Source of the DNA: Chloroflexota bacterium
Lineage (GTDB): Bacteria > Chloroflexota > Anaerolineae > CG2-30-64-16
Assembly: GCA_026389845.1 (NCBI GenBank)
Contig: JAPLHB010000223.1
Span: 1-33,412 of the forward strand
Direction of reading: 5' to 3'
DNA length: 33,412 nucleotides
In this document: piece by piece, positions 1-6,534 of the stretch
Layout of the letters: every line of letters starts with the position of its first letter
Position numbering within the stretch: position 1 is the first letter of the stretch
Notes under the pieces: model-generated
The model's input: the letters and a program-made list of their open reading frames with translations, nothing else
The model's database searches: none
Told to the model about the DNA's origin: nothing
Position numbers and translations under genes: made by a program

Positions 1-48
1 GCGAAGGGTCTCGTCGCTGCAAGGAGAACTTGTCCTGAACGCAGTGAA

Positions 49-108
49 GGATTCTTCGCTGGATTCATGCCGTAACGGTAGTTGAGGGGCCAACCCGCTC
101 AGAATGAC
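49..108 (-). repeat. Dispersed ~60-bp repeat, copy 1
   Basis: This stretch is the reverse complement of an element seen again at 22226-22285. The outer 17 bases (92-108 versus 22226-22242) match perfectly as reverse complements. The inner GGATTCTTCGCTGG block (49-62) also recurs at 22321-22334. It lies beyond the 3' end of the phosphatase gene. I see no gene in 1-227; the rest of that stretch shows nothing I can name. Confidence 0.7.
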
Positions 109-227
109 ATTTGCGCCCGATCCACATTTGGAACTGCTGCTTACGATGGCAGGGCTTCTGATCGCCAGGCTCAACAGGATAAACACCGGGGTCGGATGGG
201 AGTCGCGGCGGGAAGCGTCCCGATCTG

Positions 228-1922
228 TCAGGTCTGGTGATACCGCTCCATGAAGTAGGGGTACAACTGGCAGGCGTTGACCACCGTGCTGAGATCGAGT
301 GGCACGCCCGGCGGCGTGAGGAAAAACGGGTACTCTTGCGGTCCACCGATCCCCCCGTGCGCGGCCGCCTGATCCTCGAAGGTGACGATCCGCCCCTCCG
401 CGTTCCAGGCGCCCAGCAGCACCAGATCGCCGGAGTGGGGGAAGCTGACCAGGCGCGCTAGATCGGCCGCGACCTGTTCCGGCTCGGCCAGGCCGCGGGG
501 CAACCGGTCGGCCATCATGTCGCCGGTACCGTTGGAGGTTACGACGACCGGCCGGCCGTTCTCCCGGCCCAGCACCAGGCCGATGTCGGGGTGGTGCGCC
601 AGCGCATCCAACAGGTCGCCGTAGAGGATGGCGATTTCGCTCACATCCATCGGTTCCGGGGTGACGTTGAAGTAGACGTGCGCCAGACTGCCGGAGCCGC
701 GCACGATCACGTCGCCGCCGCGGTCGAAATCCCAGGGTGTTTCCGGCTCGACCGGGGCGCGGCGGAGGAGCCAGCGGCGCAGCGCCTGCACGAGCCGTTG
801 CCCGCGCCGTGAAAGATGCGACTCGATGCCGTCCAACTCGTCCAGCAGGAAGTTCAGCTCTTGGCTCCCCCGGTCGGGTTCGGCGTTCGGCTCGTCGGTC
901 AGGACCGACGCCTGGGCATGGGTCGCCACGAACTCGCCGAGGGTCTGGCCGTTGCGCACCGTAAACGGCGTGGCCCGGCTCATGCCGTGATCGGAGCAGA
1001 CGTAGAGTTCGGTATCGGGCCAGTAGATGCGCCGCATGCGTTCGATCGCCCGCAGGTGCCGGTCAATGCGCCTCAGCGACCGCAATGCCTCCGGGCCGGT
1101 CGGATCCTCGCCGTGCGCTATCTCGTCGTAGCCATAGAAGTTGGCGTAGATGGCCGGCAGCCCGCGGTAGACGTCCAGCCGCAGCCCGAAGGTCTGGATT
1201 TCGCCGAAGATGATGTTGGTGAGGACCTGCAGGAAGGGCCGAATCAAGCGGAGCCGTTCGCGGAAACCGCCGCGCACCCACCGGGCGAACGTTCGAGCGA
1301 AATCGCGCAGCAACTCCCAGAGCGCCACTGCGATCGTGCGGAGCGTGCTCCAGGGGTTGAGGAGGAAGAGCAACGCCCAGCCCAGGCCGCGCAACTGCTC
1401 GAAAAAGCGGTGGCGTCCCATTGCGGAGAGGGTAAAGAGCGCCAGCCGCGCGTCGCCATCGAACATATTGGTGTAGCTGGCGCCGCCGGCCAGGATGCCG
1501 CGGCGGTTGGCCGCAACGCGAGCCTGGATACGCTCGACGTGCGGCGGAAACTTGCACATGGGCGCGAAGCGCTCCGCCTTCTCGTACCAGCGGAAAGCGG
1601 GGATGTCCCAGTTGTTGCCGTACAGCAGCCCGGCCTGGACCGCGGGCGTGCTGCTGGGCAGCCCGCACCGCCACCGTTGCAGCCGGTAGCCCTGGCCAAT
1701 CAGCCGTTGCAGCGTGGGGGTGTGGCCGAGGGCCAGCGCCTGCACCAGGAAGTCGTAGGCCAGGCCGTCAATCTGGATCAGGATGAAGCGGCGCTGGGCG
1801 ACCGCGGCCTCGCCGGCCGGCGTCAGCCCGATGCTCCGCGCCAGCACGTCGTAGCGCCGGCCCGAAACCCAGGCGACCAGCCAGAGGAGGAAGTCTACGA
1901 GGCGTCGCAGCCAGCGGGGCAT
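228..1922 (-). CDS. Alkaline phosphatase/phosphodiesterase superfamily membrane protein
   Basis: About 564 residues, with the features of the type I phosphodiesterase/nucleotide pyrophosphatase fold. An early IQIDG motif supplies a metal Asp. A PSSTPA segment carries the likely Thr nucleophile. Further metal ligands are suggested by YGYDEIAHG, CSDHG and a late AHGG. A hydrophobic N-terminal stretch (LVDFLLWLVAWVSG) and a central one (WALLFLLNPW) suggest membrane association. The frame is open up to 2018, but the extra 32 residues are translated tandem repeat, so I start at the ATG at 1922, giving MPRWLRRL. It follows the M50 protease gene, separated by a heptad array. The substrate is unknown; it could hydrolyse phosphodiesters or phospholipid-type headgroups. 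Confidence 0.75.
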   Translation of the reverse strand: MPRWLRRLVDFLLWLVAWVSGRRYDVLARSIGLTPAGEAAVAQRRFILIQIDGLAYDFLVQALALGHTPTLQRLIGQGYRLQRWRCGLPSSTPAVQAGLLYGNNWDIPAFRWYEKAERFAPMCKFPPHVERIQARVAANRRGILAGGASYTNMFDGDARLALFTLSAMGRHRFFEQLRGLGWALLFLLNPWSTLRTIAVALWELLRDFARTFARWVRGGFRERLRLIRPFLQVLTNIIFGEIQTFGLRLDVYRGLPAIYANFYGYDEIAHGEDPTGPEALRSLRRIDRHLRAIERMRRIYWPDTELYVCSDHGMSRATPFTVRNGQTLGEFVATHAQASVLTDEPNAEPDRGSQELNFLLDELDGIESHLSRRGQRLVQALRRWLLRRAPVEPETPWDFDRGGDVIVRGSGSLAHVYFNVTPEPMDVSEIAILYGDLLDALAHHPDIGLVLGRENGRPVVVTSNGTGDMMADRLPRGLAEPEQVAADLARLVSFPHSGDLVLLGAWNAEGRIVTFEDQAAAHGGIGGPQEYPFFLTPPGVPLDLSTVVNACQLYPYFMERYHQT

Positions 1923-1954
1923 GAGTTCTCGCAATCCACTTTTGGAAATGACGG

Positions 1955-2019
1955 ACGAATGACGAATGACGAACGATAGACCGCCGTCCTTCGTCGTCCG
2001 TCCTTCGTCGTTCGTCAAC
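1955..2019. repeat. Inverted heptanucleotide array after the M50 protease stop
   Basis: Left arm: three units of ACGAATG type (1955-1975). Right arm: five units CGTCCTT, CGTCGTC, CGTCCTT, CGTCGTT, CGTCAAC (1985-2019). The arms are roughly inverted, so the transcript could fold. The TGA stop of the minus-strand M50 gene (2015-2017) lies inside the last right-arm unit. Confidence 0.8.
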
Positions 2020-3148
2020 CCCGCGGCAGCGCCTCGGCGTGTACGGCCAGCAGCTCGGCCAGATGCACGAGGTCGCCCTGGGTGATGACGCCGATCACCT
2101 GGCCGGCCTCGACCACCACGGCCGCCGGGCTGTCGTCGAGGCGCTCCTGGAGCCGCTCCAGCGGCTCGTCGGGAGCGAGTTGCGCCACGTTCCGGCGGAC
2201 GTGTTGCCCCACCCGCGCCGCTGGGCCGGCGCGTCGCAAGGCCGCCAGCAGGTCGCTGCGGAGCAGCGCGCCGGCCAGCCGGCCGCCGTCCACCACCAGG
2301 TAGGCCGCCTGGGGCGAGGTCGCCGCCAGGCTGGCCGCCTCGCCGAGCGTCTGCAACGGGTGCAGCCGGGGGCCGATGGACTGCATGGCCTGGCGCACCC
2401 GCAGTCCCTGGAAGTTGGCGTGGATCGTGGCCTGCCGGCGCTCGCCCAACGCGGCGATGAAGACGAATGCGCCGACCAGGGCCAGGGTGAAGTTGCCGGT
2501 CAGCAGCGCCAATGTTGTCATAATGACCGCGATCACCTGGCCCACGACCGACGCGATCGCGGTGGCCCGGCCGAACGGTATCAGCGCGGCCAGGAACGAG
2601 CGCAGCAGCCGGCCGCCGTCCATCGGGAACGCCGGAATCAGGTTGAAGAGCGCCAGAATGACGTTGTTCACCAGCAACAGCAGGAGCAACGACAGCCCGC
2701 TCATCTCTGCCAGGGTCACGTTCAGCAGCCAGGGCGAAAGCAGCACGTCGAGCAGTTGTTGCGGGCCGATGATTACCAGCGCTAATATGCCCAGGAAGAT
2801 CGCCAGCAGCACGTTAGTCGCCGGGCCGGCCGCGGTCATCAGGAACTCCTGGTAGGGCCGCTCCGGCAGCCGTGTCATGCGCGCCACCCCGCCGATGGGC
2901 CAGAGGGTGATATCCTGCACCTTGACACCGAAGAGCTGCGCCACCAGGCTGTGTCCCAGCTCGTGCATGACCACGCAGAGGAAAAGCAGCAGGATGAACG
3001 CGACCATGAAGATCACGCCGCGCGACCAGCCCGCGCCGGTTCGGCTGCTGAAGCCGATATAGGCGGCGTAGAACAGCACCAGCAGAAAACTGGCGTGTAC
3101 GCGGATCGGAATGCCGCGGACGGTGAGAAGTTTTAGTGACCAGAACAT
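2015..3148 (-). CDS. M50 family site-2-type metalloprotease with C-terminal CBS pair
   Basis: A 377-residue intramembrane zinc protease. The HELGH motif at residues 62-66 sits in a hydrophobic helix (Zn ligands H62 and H66, catalytic E63). The third-ligand motif is NLIPAFPMDGG around residues 169-179, with D177. At least five hydrophobic segments surround these motifs. Residues about 243-370 look like a CBS pair, the SpoIVFB/Rv2625c-like architecture in which a nucleotide-responsive module gates proteolysis. The start is the ATG at 3148 (MFWSLKLL). The gene lies 62 bp downstream of the ABC exporter in the same direction, with a heptad array between. The substrate is unknown. Because it is close to the peptide pheromone locus, a role in peptide maturation is conceivable but not shown. 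Confidence 0.88.
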   Translation of the reverse strand: MFWSLKLLTVRGIPIRVHASFLLVLFYAAYIGFSSRTGAGWSRGVIFMVAFILLLFLCVVMHELGHSLVAQLFGVKVQDITLWPIGGVARMTRLPERPYQEFLMTAAGPATNVLLAIFLGILALVIIGPQQLLDVLLSPWLLNVTLAEMSGLSLLLLLLVNNVILALFNLIPAFPMDGGRLLRSFLAALIPFGRATAIASVVGQVIAVIMTTLALLTGNFTLALVGAFVFIAALGERRQATIHANFQGLRVRQAMQSIGPRLHPLQTLGEAASLAATSPQAAYLVVDGGRLAGALLRSDLLAALRRAGPAARVGQHVRRNVAQLAPDEPLERLQERLDDSPAAVVVEAGQVIGVITQGDLVHLAELLAVHAEALPRG

Positions 3149-3159
3149 GAATTTGCCTC

Positions 3160-3201
3160 GTGCTGCGTGCTACGTGCTGCGTGATGCGTGCTACGTGAGA
3201 A
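3160..3201. repeat. Heptanucleotide array between exporter and protease genes
   Basis: Six consecutive 7-base units: GTGCTGC, GTGCTAC, GTGCTGC, GTGATGC, GTGCTAC, GTGAGAA. A second degenerate repeat built on ATCCGTT (about 3205-3240) runs across the stop codon of the ABC exporter and encodes its last residues (DKATDGNG). Confidence 0.85.
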
Positions 3202-3210
3202 CCCATCCGC

Positions 3211-5067
3211 TTATCCGTTGCCATCCGTTGCTTTATCCGTTCCCTCGTCCCATCGGAACTGTAATGCAACCATCCGCCGATACAGCCCGCCTTCGCGCGC
3301 CAGCAGATCGGCGTGCGTGCCTTGCTCCACCACCCGGCCGCGGTCGAGAACGGCGATCCAATCGGCGCGGGTGATGGTGCTGAGGCGGTGGGCGATGACA
3401 AAGGTCGTGCGATCAGCCATCAGCCGCTCCAGCGCCTCCTGCACCGCCTGCTCCGACTCGCTGTCGAGCGAAGACGTGGCTTCGTCCAGGATCAGGATGC
3501 GCGGGTTCTTGAGGAGTGCGCGGGCGATGGCGACGCGCTGGCGTTGGCCGCCGCTCAGCTTCACCCCGCGCTCGCCGACCAGGGTATCGTAGCCCTGGGG
3601 CAGCTCCGTGATGAAATCGTGCGCGTTGGCCGCGCGCGCGGCCGCTTCGATCTCGGCCGGCGTTGCATCCAGCTTGCCGTAGGCGATGTTCTCCCGCACG
3701 CTGCCGCTGAAGAGCGCGGTCTCCTGCGGCACGATGCCGATCTGCTCGCGCAGGCTGCGTATCTGCACCTGGCGGATGTCGCAGCCGTCAATCAGCACGC
3801 GGCCGGCCGTGGGATCGTAGAAGCGGGGGATCAGGTTGACCAGCGTCGTCTTGCCCGCGCCGCTCGGCCCCACCAGCGCCATCAGTTGGCCCGGCCGCGC
3901 TTCCAGATTCACCTCTTGCAGCACCTCGCGCGCTGCGTCGCTGTCCGCGTAGTCGAAGCTGACCCCCTCGAACCGCACCGCGCCGCGGATCCGCGGCAGG
4001 GGGACAGCGCCGGGCGCGTCCTGCATCTCCGGCGGCGTGTCCAACAGATCGAAGACCCGCTCGCTCGCGCCCAATGCCTGCTGGAACTGGCTGTAGAGCC
4101 CGGTGAACGCGCCGATGGGCGAGGCGATCATCATCGTGTAGAGCAGGAAGGACACGAGCTGGCCCGGCGTCAAGTGTCCCGCGATCACCTCGCGGCTGCC
4201 GAACCAGAGCACGAGCGCGATGGTGCTGAATGCCAGCAGCCCGATCACCGGCCCGATGATGGCCCGGACGCGGGCGCGGCGGATGGCGATGCCGAAAAGC
4301 CGTTCCACGCCGTCGCCGTAGCGGGCAACCTCGTAAGGCTCCCGCGCGAAGGACTTGACGATCCGCACGCCGGTCAGCGCCTCTTCCGCGATGGCCGAGA
4401 CGTTCGCCAGCGCATCCTGCGCCTCCTTGCTGATCTGCCGGACGAAGCGGCCCAGAAGGATGATGCCGAAGACCGCCAGCGGCACCACGGCCAACATCAC
4501 CAGCGTCAGCCGCCAGGCCATGGCGAAGATGATGACGATGCCGCCGACGAGCATGATGATCTGCGAGAGCAGACTCAGCAGCGTGCCGGTGACGGCATCC
4601 TGGATGGTCGTCACGTCGCTGCCCAGCCGCGAGAGCAGCTCTCCGACCCGGCTGGCCGCGAAGAAGCGCAGCGGCATGGCATGCAGGCGCGCGTAGACCG
4701 TCTGCCGCAGGTTCGCCACCACCCGCTCGCCCACCCACGAGATCAGGAAGCTCTGGCCGAAGCCCAGGAACGCCTGGGCGACGAAGATCAGCACCAGCAG
4801 CCCGGTGACGCGGTTGAGCAGCGCCAGGTCCAACTGCACGAACGCCGTATCCACGATGTTGCGGATCACCCACGGCAGCGCCAGGCCGAGCAGGCTGTTG
4901 ACGGTCAGGATGGCCCCGGCCGCGGCCAGCCGTCGCCAGTAGGGCCGGACGAACACCAACAGCCGGCGGTACTGCGTGAACATCCCGCGCCAGAAGCGCC
5001 GGTCGGGCAGCGGCACGCCGAGCAGCCCGCGTATGGGTAAATTGGCGGGACGAGACGATTCGATCAT
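3211..5067 (-). CDS. ABC transporter, fused permease and ATPase (MsbA/LmrA-type exporter)
   Basis: A 618-residue half-transporter that should work as a homodimeric exporter. The N-terminal six-helix membrane domain covers about residues 40-320. The ATPase domain follows: Walker A GPSGAGKTT (400-408), Q-loop Q448, signature LSGGQ (504-508), Walker B ILILDE (524-529) and switch H560. There is no C39 peptidase domain. The start is taken as the ATG at 5067. A promoter-like TTGGCT-N17-TATACT would place transcription almost at that codon, so a leaderless message is possible; an internal Met at residue 29 is an alternative start. It is divergent from the ComX-like peptide gene. The substrate is not readable from sequence: lipid, drug or hydrophobic peptide are all possible, and a lipidated pheromone is a guess from position. 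Confidence 0.92.
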   Translation of the reverse strand: MIESSRPANLPIRGLLGVPLPDRRFWRGMFTQYRRLLVFVRPYWRRLAAAGAILTVNSLLGLALPWVIRNIVDTAFVQLDLALLNRVTGLLVLIFVAQAFLGFGQSFLISWVGERVVANLRQTVYARLHAMPLRFFAASRVGELLSRLGSDVTTIQDAVTGTLLSLLSQIIMLVGGIVIIFAMAWRLTLVMLAVVPLAVFGIILLGRFVRQISKEAQDALANVSAIAEEALTGVRIVKSFAREPYEVARYGDGVERLFGIAIRRARVRAIIGPVIGLLAFSTIALVLWFGSREVIAGHLTPGQLVSFLLYTMMIASPIGAFTGLYSQFQQALGASERVFDLLDTPPEMQDAPGAVPLPRIRGAVRFEGVSFDYADSDAAREVLQEVNLEARPGQLMALVGPSGAGKTTLVNLIPRFYDPTAGRVLIDGCDIRQVQIRSLREQIGIVPQETALFSGSVRENIAYGKLDATPAEIEAAARAANAHDFITELPQGYDTLVGERGVKLSGGQRQRVAIARALLKNPRILILDEATSSLDSESEQAVQEALERLMADRTTFVIAHRLSTITRADWIAVLDRGRVVEQGTHADLLAREGGLYRRMVALQFRWDEGTDKATDGNG

Positions 5068-5075
5068 CGAGGGCC

Positions 5076-5104
5076 AGTATACCCTAGAGAGGGGAGCCAG
5101 CCAA
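5076..5104 (-). promoter_or_regulatory. Predicted sigma70-like promoter for the ABC exporter
   Basis: Read on the minus strand: TTGGCT (5104-5099), a 17-bp spacer, then TATACT (5081-5076). The expected transcription start, around 5069, is within a few bases of the ATG at 5067, which would make a leaderless or near-leaderless mRNA. Confidence 0.5.
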
Positions 5105-5208
5105 GTTTCGTGCCGTCTGGGATCGGCCGAGTCGCGCGATGCGTTCCGGAAAGCAGTTGGCTTAACCCGTCACCGACAGAAAAACCCTGCGTCTTGACTG
5201 ATGCCGTG

Positions 5209-5237
5209 TTGCCAAGATCTGGATTTGGGAGTAGAAT
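5209..5237 (+). promoter_or_regulatory. Predicted sigma70-like promoter for the X-Q-P operon
   Basis: TTGCCA (5209-5214), a 17-bp spacer, then TAGAAT (5232-5237): five of six consensus bases in each hexamer at ideal spacing. Transcription would begin near 5244, leaving about 127 nt of leader before the peptide ATG. Confidence 0.6.
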
Positions 5238-5301
5238 AGCAGTCAGAACTTCCCCCAGATGGCCCGGTTTCGGGGTGATGGGTCACACTCCGAAATAATC
5301 T

Positions 5302-5323
5302 TGTCAAACCGGCAGTCTTGACA
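5302..5323. promoter_or_regulatory. Inverted repeat in the leader of the peptide gene
   Basis: TGTCAA (5302-5307) and TTGACA (5318-5323) form a perfect 6-bp dyad around 10 bases. It lies downstream of the predicted promoter and 48 bases before the ATG. It could be a regulator half-site pair or an RNA stem. Confidence 0.35.
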
Positions 5324-5370
5324 GACAAACGGCGGTCGTGCGATTCCGGCCCCGAAAGGAGGTGACAAAC

Positions 5371-5541
5371 ATGGATGCGGCTATGACGATCCAGGGCTTC
5401 AACGCGCTTTTGACGTCGGAGCAAGACGAAAACCCCCTGCTGAAGGTCCTGCGCCAACTCACCACCCTCAAGAAGCCTGAGGATGTGCGGGTGCTCAAGG
5501 AGGACACGCTGATTACATCATGGATGGGCTGGGGCTACTAG
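5371..5541 (+). CDS. comX-like: ComX-like precursor peptide of a predicted prenylated pheromone
   Basis: A 56-residue precursor. The start is set by a near-perfect Shine-Dalgarno, AAAGGAGGTG (5355-5364), eight bases from the ATG at 5371; an in-frame GTG at 5338 is upstream of that site and rejected. The N-terminal part is helical and charged, with no signal peptide or membrane segment. The tail is TSWMGWGY with Trp at 51 and 54. From memory, Bacillus ComX precursors are about 53-58 residues long and carry the farnesylated or geranylated Trp near the C-terminus, usually at position -3, with variants ending in WKY or WHY. W54 here is at -3 and the peptide ends in Tyr. The next gene is a prenyl-synthase-like protein and the one after that a polytopic kinase, completing the ComX-ComQ-ComP set. 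The family call is inference from length, tail and context; a different prenylated peptide is the main alternative. Confidence 0.75.
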   Translation: MDAAMTIQGFNALLTSEQDENPLLKVLRQLTTLKKPEDVRVLKEDTLITSWMGWGY

Positions 5542-5571
5542 CCCCGCAGAGGCAGTTAATCCGGTGAGCGA

Positions 5572-6534
5572 ATGAGCGAGATAGAAACTCACGTCCGGGC
5601 CGCAGTTCTCGCGTTGCCCGAGATGGAGGCCTGGCCCCAGGTGGCCGACCTGTTCACCCCCACAGAGGGCCGTGCGCGTTTTGACTGGCAGTTGCCGGTC
5701 CTGGCCTGTCGGGCGGCCGGCGGGGATCCAAGCCTGGCCCTGCCGGCCGCGGCGGCGATCGCCTGCCTGCAAGTCAGCATCATCCTGACCGACGACATGC
5801 TGGACGAGGATCCGCGCGGCGAGCATCACCGCCTGGGCAGCGGCCGGACCGCCAACCTGGCGTTGGCCCTCCAGGCCGCTGCCCTGGTTTTGGTCGGCCA
5901 GGCTCCGGTGCCCGCGGAGCGCCGGACGGCCGCCGGCGCGGCTTTGGCCAGGGCTGCGCTGGCGACCGCCGCCGGCCAGGAGTTGGATGTCCAGAACCTG
6001 CGGGGGGAAGAGAGCTACTGGCGGGTGGTGCGGGCCAAGAGCACGCCTTTCTACGCCGCGGCGCTGCAGATCGGCGCTTTGCTGGCCGGGGCTGATCCGG
6101 CTGTGGCGCAGGGCGTGTACGACCTGGGCGTCCTGATCGGAGAGGTGATTCAGGTCTACGACGATTTGGTGGATGCGTTCCAGGCGCCGGCCAGCCCCGA
6201 CTGGCTGGAGCGGCGCAACAACCTGGCCCTCCTGTACGCTGCGACCGCCGCGCACCCCCAGCGGGACCGTTTCCTCTACCTCCTGGCCCGGGCGGCCGAT
6301 CCGCCGGTCCTTGAGGAGGCCCAGCAGATCTTGATCGCCTCCGGTGCAGTCAGCTACTGCGTCTATCACCTGGTCCAGCGCCACCGGACTGCCTGCCGGC
6401 TGCTGGCCCGGCTTCCCCTGGCGGACCCTGCCCCTCTGTCCGATTTATTGGCCAGCCAGGTGCAACCCCTGGCCAATTGGTTACAAAATATCGGAGTGGA
6501 GGTTCCTCTGGAACTGAGAGGAGAGACGGCGTGA
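5572..6534 (+). CDS. comQ-like: ComQ-like isoprenyl transferase (polyprenyl synthase fold)
   Basis: 320 residues, the usual length for the trans-prenyltransferase fold. The first Asp-rich motif is DDMLD (D74, D75, D78) and the second DDLVD (D197, D198, D201), both Mg-diphosphate sites. A GQELD segment (135-139) and K156 in RAKSTPFY match family positions. The N-terminal GGKRxRP element that binds isopentenyl diphosphate in chain-elongating synthases is not recognisable, consistent with use of a non-IPP acceptor such as a peptide. It starts 30 bp after the peptide stop and overlaps the kinase start by 4 bp, so the three genes form one operon. Predicted role: attach a farnesyl or geranyl group to Trp of the upstream peptide, in the cytoplasm. 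An ordinary prenyl diphosphate synthase is the alternative, but the operon argues against it. Confidence 0.8.
   Translation: MSEIETHVRAAVLALPEMEAWPQVADLFTPTEGRARFDWQLPVLACRAAGGDPSLALPAAAAIACLQVSIILTDDMLDEDPRGEHHRLGSGRTANLALALQAAALVLVGQAPVPAERRTAAGAALARAALATAAGQELDVQNLRGEESYWRVVRAKSTPFYAAALQIGALLAGADPAVAQGVYDLGVLIGEVIQVYDDLVDAFQAPASPDWLERRNNLALLYAATAAHPQRDRFLYLLARAADPPVLEEAQQILIASGAVSYCVYHLVQRHRTACRLLARLPLADPAPLSDLLASQVQPLANWLQNIGVEVPLELRGETA

Larger units (their letters stand above)
5068..5370. other. Divergent intergenic region between exporter and pheromone operon
   Basis: A 303-bp spacer with no gene. It holds two outward-facing promoter-like sequences, a ~127-nt predicted leader for the peptide gene, a TGTCAA/TTGACA inverted repeat and two copies of GTCTTGAC (5192-5199 and 5315-5322). 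Confidence 0.6.

Noticed and set aside
1923..2018. N-terminal extension of the phosphatase to 2018
   Set aside because: The extra residues are translated heptad repeat; the ATG at 1922 begins a normal-looking membrane segment.
3313..5040. 575-codon plus-strand open frame opposite the ABC exporter
   Set aside because: Its product is rich in Asp, Arg, His and Gln with no domain, and the opposite strand encodes a complete ABC transporter.
5338..5370. Upstream GTG start for the peptide gene
   Set aside because: It lies before the very strong Shine-Dalgarno at 5355-5364, which is correctly spaced for the ATG at 5371.
5371..5541. The small peptide as a lasso, lanthipeptide or cyanobactin precursor
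   Set aside because: No cyclase, lanthionine synthetase, RRE or subtilisin-like maturation gene is nearby, while a prenyl-synthase-like gene and a receptor kinase are.
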